Shown here one piece after another: positions 31,927 to 34,680 of a DNA stretch of 34,680 nucleotides; positions within the stretch are counted from its first letter, which is position 1; each line of letters starts with the position of its first letter. The position numbers and the translations under genes are program-made. The stretch comes from Candidatus Rokuibacteriota bacterium (lineage in GTDB: Bacteria > Methylomirabilota > Methylomirabilia > Rokubacteriales > CSP1-6), in assembly GCA_003220595.1 (NCBI GenBank), contig QHSZ01000055.1, positions 1 to 34,680 on the forward strand, given 5' to 3'. Below the pieces are notes generated by a model. That model saw nothing but the letters and a program-made list of their open reading frames with translations. It searched no databases and was not told the DNA's origin.

Positions 31927-32208
31927 CTACCGGAACGTCGCGTCGATCTCGCGGGCGAGCGCGAAGTCCTTGGCGGTGAGCCCGCCGTCGCCGTGGGTCC
32001 ACAGCGAGAGCGTCACGGCGTTGTAGTGGATCATGACGTCGGGGTGATGACCCGCGCGCTCGGCGAGCGCGCCGACACCGTTGACGAAGAACATCGCCTC
32101 CTTGAAGTCGCGGAAGCGGTAGCTCTTCTCGATCTTGTTGCCCTGCCGGGTCCAGCCGGGCGTCCGCGCGAGCTCGGCCTCGACGTCCGCGTCCCTCAGC
32201 AGCGCCAC
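31927..32208 (-). CDS. Pterin-4a-carbinolamine dehydratase
   Basis: A 93-residue PhhB/PCD family protein, a common length. The active-site AGHHPDVMIHYNAVTLSLWTH carries the tandem His motif and the later His-Asp region; the front end (LARTPGWTRQGNKIEKSYRF) is standard. The start is GTG 32208, 11 bp after the HD-domain gene stop, with GAGGG upstream. It recycles the 4a-hydroxy-tetrahydropterin formed by aromatic amino-acid hydroxylases, but no such hydroxylase is in this window. PCD homologues in molybdopterin metabolism are an alternative. Confidence 0.92.
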   Translation of the reverse strand: MALLRDADVEAELARTPGWTRQGNKIEKSYRFRDFKEAMFFVNGVGALAERAGHHPDVMIHYNAVTLSLWTHGDGGLTAKDFALAREIDATFR

Positions 32209-32219
32209 GGGGGGCGCCC

Positions 32220-32789
32220 TCAGCCCCGTCCGAGGTAGCGTCCGAGGAGCGGCGCCCACGCCTCGAGCGGCTGCGTGGCCCGGCCCGGGACCTTCGCCTG
32301 ATCGTCCCAGCGCCGGAGCGCGAGGGCATCGGGGAGCCAGGGGTGCTCGCGGAGGTGCCTGGCCTCCTCGGCGTTCATGACGCCGCCCTGCAGGCGGAGC
32401 GTGTGGCGCGAGGCCGCGGAGAGGCGGTCGTAGTACGCCGGCTCGGTCGCGCACAGATACCGCTTGGCGTCGGCGTGCATGCGCACGCACCACGCGACGC
32501 GCGCCGGCACCCAGGGTGCGATGAGGTCCGCGCCGACCTCGTGGTGCCCGCGCGCCCGCGGCCCGGCCCGCCGCGGCTCCGTGGTGTCGGCGATGAGCGC
32601 CGGGTCCACCGCGTAACGCCCGACGTCGTGCAGCAGGCACGCGAGCTGGAGCTCCGTGTCGGCGCCGGCGGCGCGCGCGAGGTCGGCGCACTGCAGCGCG
32701 TGCTCGAGCTCCGACACGGTCTCGCCGCCATAGGAGTGACGCGCCGACCGCGCGAGGGCGTCCAGCAGGCGGTCGGCCATCCGGCTCAT
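32220..32789 (-). CDS. PhnZ-like HD-domain diiron oxygenase
   Basis: A 189-residue HD-domain protein resembling PhnZ/TmpB, mixed-valent diiron oxygenases that cleave hydroxyphosphonates. Compared from memory with PhnZ (Y24, E27, H34, H58, D59, H80, H104, K108, D161), this protein has Y20, E23, H30, H54, D55, H82 or H83, H105, K109 and D162. The AKRYLC, LSAASRHTLRLQGG and RRWDDQAKVPG segments are also typical. The His after HDxG in PhnZ is Arg58 here, so the substrate may differ. No phosphonate genes are nearby. The ATG overlaps the NHL gene stop (ATGA). A nucleotide phosphohydrolase is less likely. Confidence 0.8.
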   Translation of the reverse strand: MSRMADRLLDALARSARHSYGGETVSELEHALQCADLARAAGADTELQLACLLHDVGRYAVDPALIADTTEPRRAGPRARGHHEVGADLIAPWVPARVAWCVRMHADAKRYLCATEPAYYDRLSAASRHTLRLQGGVMNAEEARHLREHPWLPDALALRRWDDQAKVPGRATQPLEAWAPLLGRYLGRG

Positions 32790-33709
32790 GCGCGCGCGAA
32801 CTTCTGCAGGGACCGGATCTCGCGCGGCGGGCTCAGGCTCTTCCCGCGGGCCGTCCACGACACCTCGGCGACATAGAGGTCGCCGCGCGAGTCGACGACA
32901 CAGCCGTGGGGGGCCACGAACTCGCCGGGCCGCTCCCCGGCGAACCGGCCACCGACGCGGCCGACGAGGTCCCCCTTGAGCGTGAGTACGCTGACGCGGG
33001 CGCCGAGGTTCGGGACCTCCTGGTTCACCGGCAGGTGCGTCGGCAGCTCGCCGACGAAGAGGACGCCGCCGTCTCTCCGGTCGCAGTAGAGCCCGCACGG
33101 GCGGTGCAGGTTGTTGATCTGCGCGAGGTACCGCCCCTTGCCATCGAAGACCTGCACGCGGTGGTTCTCGCGGTCGGCGACGTAGACGAGGCCGTCGGCA
33201 TCGGTCGCGATGTTGTGGGGGATGTTGAAGCACCCGGGGTCGGTTCCGGGCTCGCCCCACGAGACGAGGTGCCGGCCCTTCGGGTCGAACTTGTGCACGC
33301 GCGAGTTGCCGTAGCCGTCGGAGACGTAGACGTCGCCCGTCTTCGGATCGAGCGCCACGTGGGTGGGCCGGTTGAAGGGCTTGCCACCGTGGAGCGTCGA
33401 GGGCGTGTCGGGGTCGCCGATCGTGAGGAGCAGCTTCCCCTCGAGCGTGAACTGACGGATCGTGTGGTGCAGGTCGTCGGTGAGCCAGAGCGTCGCGTCC
33501 GGGCCGAGCGTCACGCCGTGCGGCCGGCGGAACACGCCCTCGCCCCAGGACCGGAGGAAGCGCCCCTCGCGGTCGAACACGATGATCGGGTGCGTGCCCC
33601 GGTTGAAGACGTACACGTTGTCCTTCTGGTCCACGGCCACGCTTGTGGCTTCGACGTACGACCATCCCTCTGGCAGACGTCCCCAGCCGTCGACCGGACG
33701 GTAGTTCAT
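32786..33709 (-). CDS. NHL-repeat beta-propeller protein (amidating-lyase-like)
   Basis: A 307-residue protein made of about six NHL repeats (for example RPHGVTLGPDATLWLTDD, RPTHVALDPKTGDVYVSDGY, IPHNIATDADGLVYVADREN). It resembles the peptidyl-alpha-hydroxyglycine lyase family, which cleaves an N-alpha-hydroxylated carbon in a zinc-dependent step. There is no signal peptide. ATG 33709 is preferred over GTG 33718 because AGGAGG lies 8 bases upstream. It begins 13 bp after the S41 protease stop and is translationally coupled to the PhnZ-like oxygenase. Lyase activity is an inference from family resemblance; a plain scaffold is possible. Confidence 0.82.
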   Translation of the reverse strand: MNYRPVDGWGRLPEGWSYVEATSVAVDQKDNVYVFNRGTHPIIVFDREGRFLRSWGEGVFRRPHGVTLGPDATLWLTDDLHHTIRQFTLEGKLLLTIGDPDTPSTLHGGKPFNRPTHVALDPKTGDVYVSDGYGNSRVHKFDPKGRHLVSWGEPGTDPGCFNIPHNIATDADGLVYVADRENHRVQVFDGKGRYLAQINNLHRPCGLYCDRRDGGVLFVGELPTHLPVNQEVPNLGARVSVLTLKGDLVGRVGGRFAGERPGEFVAPHGCVVDSRGDLYVAEVSWTARGKSLSPPREIRSLQKFARA

Positions 33710-33722
33710 GTGCGGCACCTCC

Positions 33723-34680
33723 TCAGCGGCCGTTCTGTCTGGCGACCCGCGTGCGCAGCTCGATGAGCGCGCGCTCGAGCTGCGGGTCGGCCGCCCCTTG
33801 CTCGGTCAGGGTGCCCGCGGCCACGGTGGTCTCGGGCTCGAGGCCGGTCCCGTCGATCGAGCGCCCCTTCGGCGTGTAGTAGCGCGCCGTGGTGAGCCGA
33901 AGCCCGGCGCCGTCGGAGAGCGGGATGATCGTCTGCACGGAACCCTTGCCAAACGTCCGGCTGCCCACCAGGAGCGCGCCGCTCCAGTCCTGCAGGGCGC
34001 CCGCGACGATCTCGGACGCCGAGGCGCTGCCGCCGTTGACCAACAGAACGATGGGGAGCCCTGTGTGAGCCTTCTTGCGGCTCGCGGTGAAGCGCGCGCT
34101 CTGACCCTTGACTCGCCCCCGCGTGGAGACGACGAGCCGGCCGTGCTGGAGGAACTTCTCGGCGACCTCCACGGCGGCCGTGAGAAGCCCGCCGGGGTTG
34201 TTTCTCAGATCCAGCACGAGCCCCCGCAGCGGGCCGTTCTTCCAGCCGGCGAGCGCGGCCTCGAGGTCGTCCGCGGTCTTCTCCTGGAACTGGCGGATCT
34301 TCACGTAGCCGATCCCGGGCTCGAGCTCCCGGCTCTGGACCGACTGCACGCGGATGGCCTCGCGCTCGAGCTCGAAGTCACGCGGCGCGTCCCACTCCTC
34401 GCGCAGGACGCCGAGCGTCACCTTCGTGCCGGCCCTGCCGCGGATGCGCTTGACCGCGTCGGGGAGCGTCATGCCGGCCGCCAGGGCCCCGTCGATGCTG
34501 ACGACCCGATCGCCGGTCTGGATTCCCGCACGGTGGGCGGGTGTCCCCTCGATCGGCGTCACGACGCTGAGCGCCTGGTCCTTACGCGTGAGCTCGATGC
34601 CGATGCCGACGAACGCGCCGCTGATCTCGACCTGCATGTCCCCGTAGGTGTCCCGGTCGAGGAAGGCCGAGTGGGCGTCG
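33723..34680 (-). CDS. S41 family C-terminal processing protease (5' part beyond the window)
   Basis: The C-terminal 318 residues of a CtpA/Prc-type carboxyl-terminal protease, cut at the right edge. Residues before the first internal Met read DAHSAFLDRDTYGD, matching the LDPHSxFL motif that precedes the PDZ domain. A PDZ domain (GIGIEL ... AGIQTGDRVVSIDG) is followed by the protease core with VLDLRNNPGG, the catalytic Ser in NGGSASASEI and the Lys in TFGKGSVQ, the expected Ser-Lys dyad. These periplasmic enzymes trim or degrade envelope proteins. It is the first visible gene of a four-gene operon. Confidence 0.93.
   Translation of the reverse strand, partial: DAHSAFLDRDTYGDMQVEISGAFVGIGIELTRKDQALSVVTPIEGTPAHRAGIQTGDRVVSIDGALAAGMTLPDAVKRIRGRAGTKVTLGVLREEWDAPRDFELEREAIRVQSVQSRELEPGIGYVKIRQFQEKTADDLEAALAGWKNGPLRGLVLDLRNNPGGLLTAAVEVAEKFLQHGRLVVSTRGRVKGQSARFTASRKKAHTGLPIVLLVNGGSASASEIVAGALQDWSGALLVGSRTFGKGSVQTIIPLSDGAGLRLTTARYYTPKGRSIDGTGLEPETTVAAGTLTEQGAADPQLERALIELRTRVARQNGR

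Overview
The window is very GC-rich bacterial DNA (roughly 70% G+C). It is almost fully coding, with long co-directional gene runs joined by 4-bp start/stop overlaps. The gene mix (class III CoA-transferase, hydantoinase A/B, many acyl-CoA dehydrogenases, a split B12 mutase, Liv-type uptake, exported amidase) is typical of soil or subsurface heterotrophs such as Candidatus Rokubacteria/Methylomirabilota. That placement is an inference from gene content and composition; no rRNA or phylogenetic marker was available. No tRNA, rRNA, CRISPR, phage or transposase gene was found.

Region A (about 1-16200, minus strand) is a catabolic operon read from right to left: a GntR/HutC-type regulator, hyuA, hyuB, acyl-CoA dehydrogenase, MaoC hydratase, SCP2-type thiolase, 3-hydroxyacyl-CoA dehydrogenase, DUF35 Zn-ribbon protein, B12-binding mutase subunit, mutase catalytic subunit, a lone xanthine-dehydrogenase-family molybdenum subunit, CaiB/BaiF CoA-transferase, octopine-dehydrogenase-family oxidoreductase, V4R protein, and the start of a LivH-like permease. 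Most junctions are ATGA, GTGA or TGATG overlaps. The set suggests opening of an amide or lactam ring, CoA activation, beta-oxidation-like shortening and carbon-skeleton rearrangement, probably switched by the GntR protein through a palindrome at its own 5' end. Two repeat blocks interrupt the operon: a 104-bp tandem repeat between hyuA and hyuB, and a 34-bp direct repeat in front of the mutase gene. A second acyl-CoA dehydrogenase lies just upstream (16238-17395).

Region B (17457-20788, plus strand) holds an exported acetamidase/formamidase followed by a ZnuA-like metal-binding protein and a ZnuB-like permease with an unusual C-terminal extension; no ATPase gene is present. Region C (20844-22570, minus strand) is apt, a small secreted protein and a 3-hydroxybutyryl-CoA dehydrogenase. 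Between apt and the next operon sits a short orphan gene (22808-23176, plus) behind a full-consensus sigma-54 type promoter and a possible activator site.

Region D (23213-29974, minus strand) is a probable eight-gene operon: TPR protein, class III nucleotidyl cyclase with a periplasmic CxxCH motif, DUF72 protein, D-cysteine desulfhydrase-like PLP enzyme, alpha/beta hydrolase, rhodanese, enoyl-CoA hydratase and HAD hydrolase. It ends in a strong hairpin. Region E (30258-34680) contains a lytic transglycosylase-like protein (+), a hotdog thioesterase (-), a glycine-zipper lipoprotein (+) and a minus-strand operon of S41 protease (cut by the window edge), NHL-repeat protein, PhnZ-like HD-domain oxygenase and pterin-4a-carbinolamine dehydratase.
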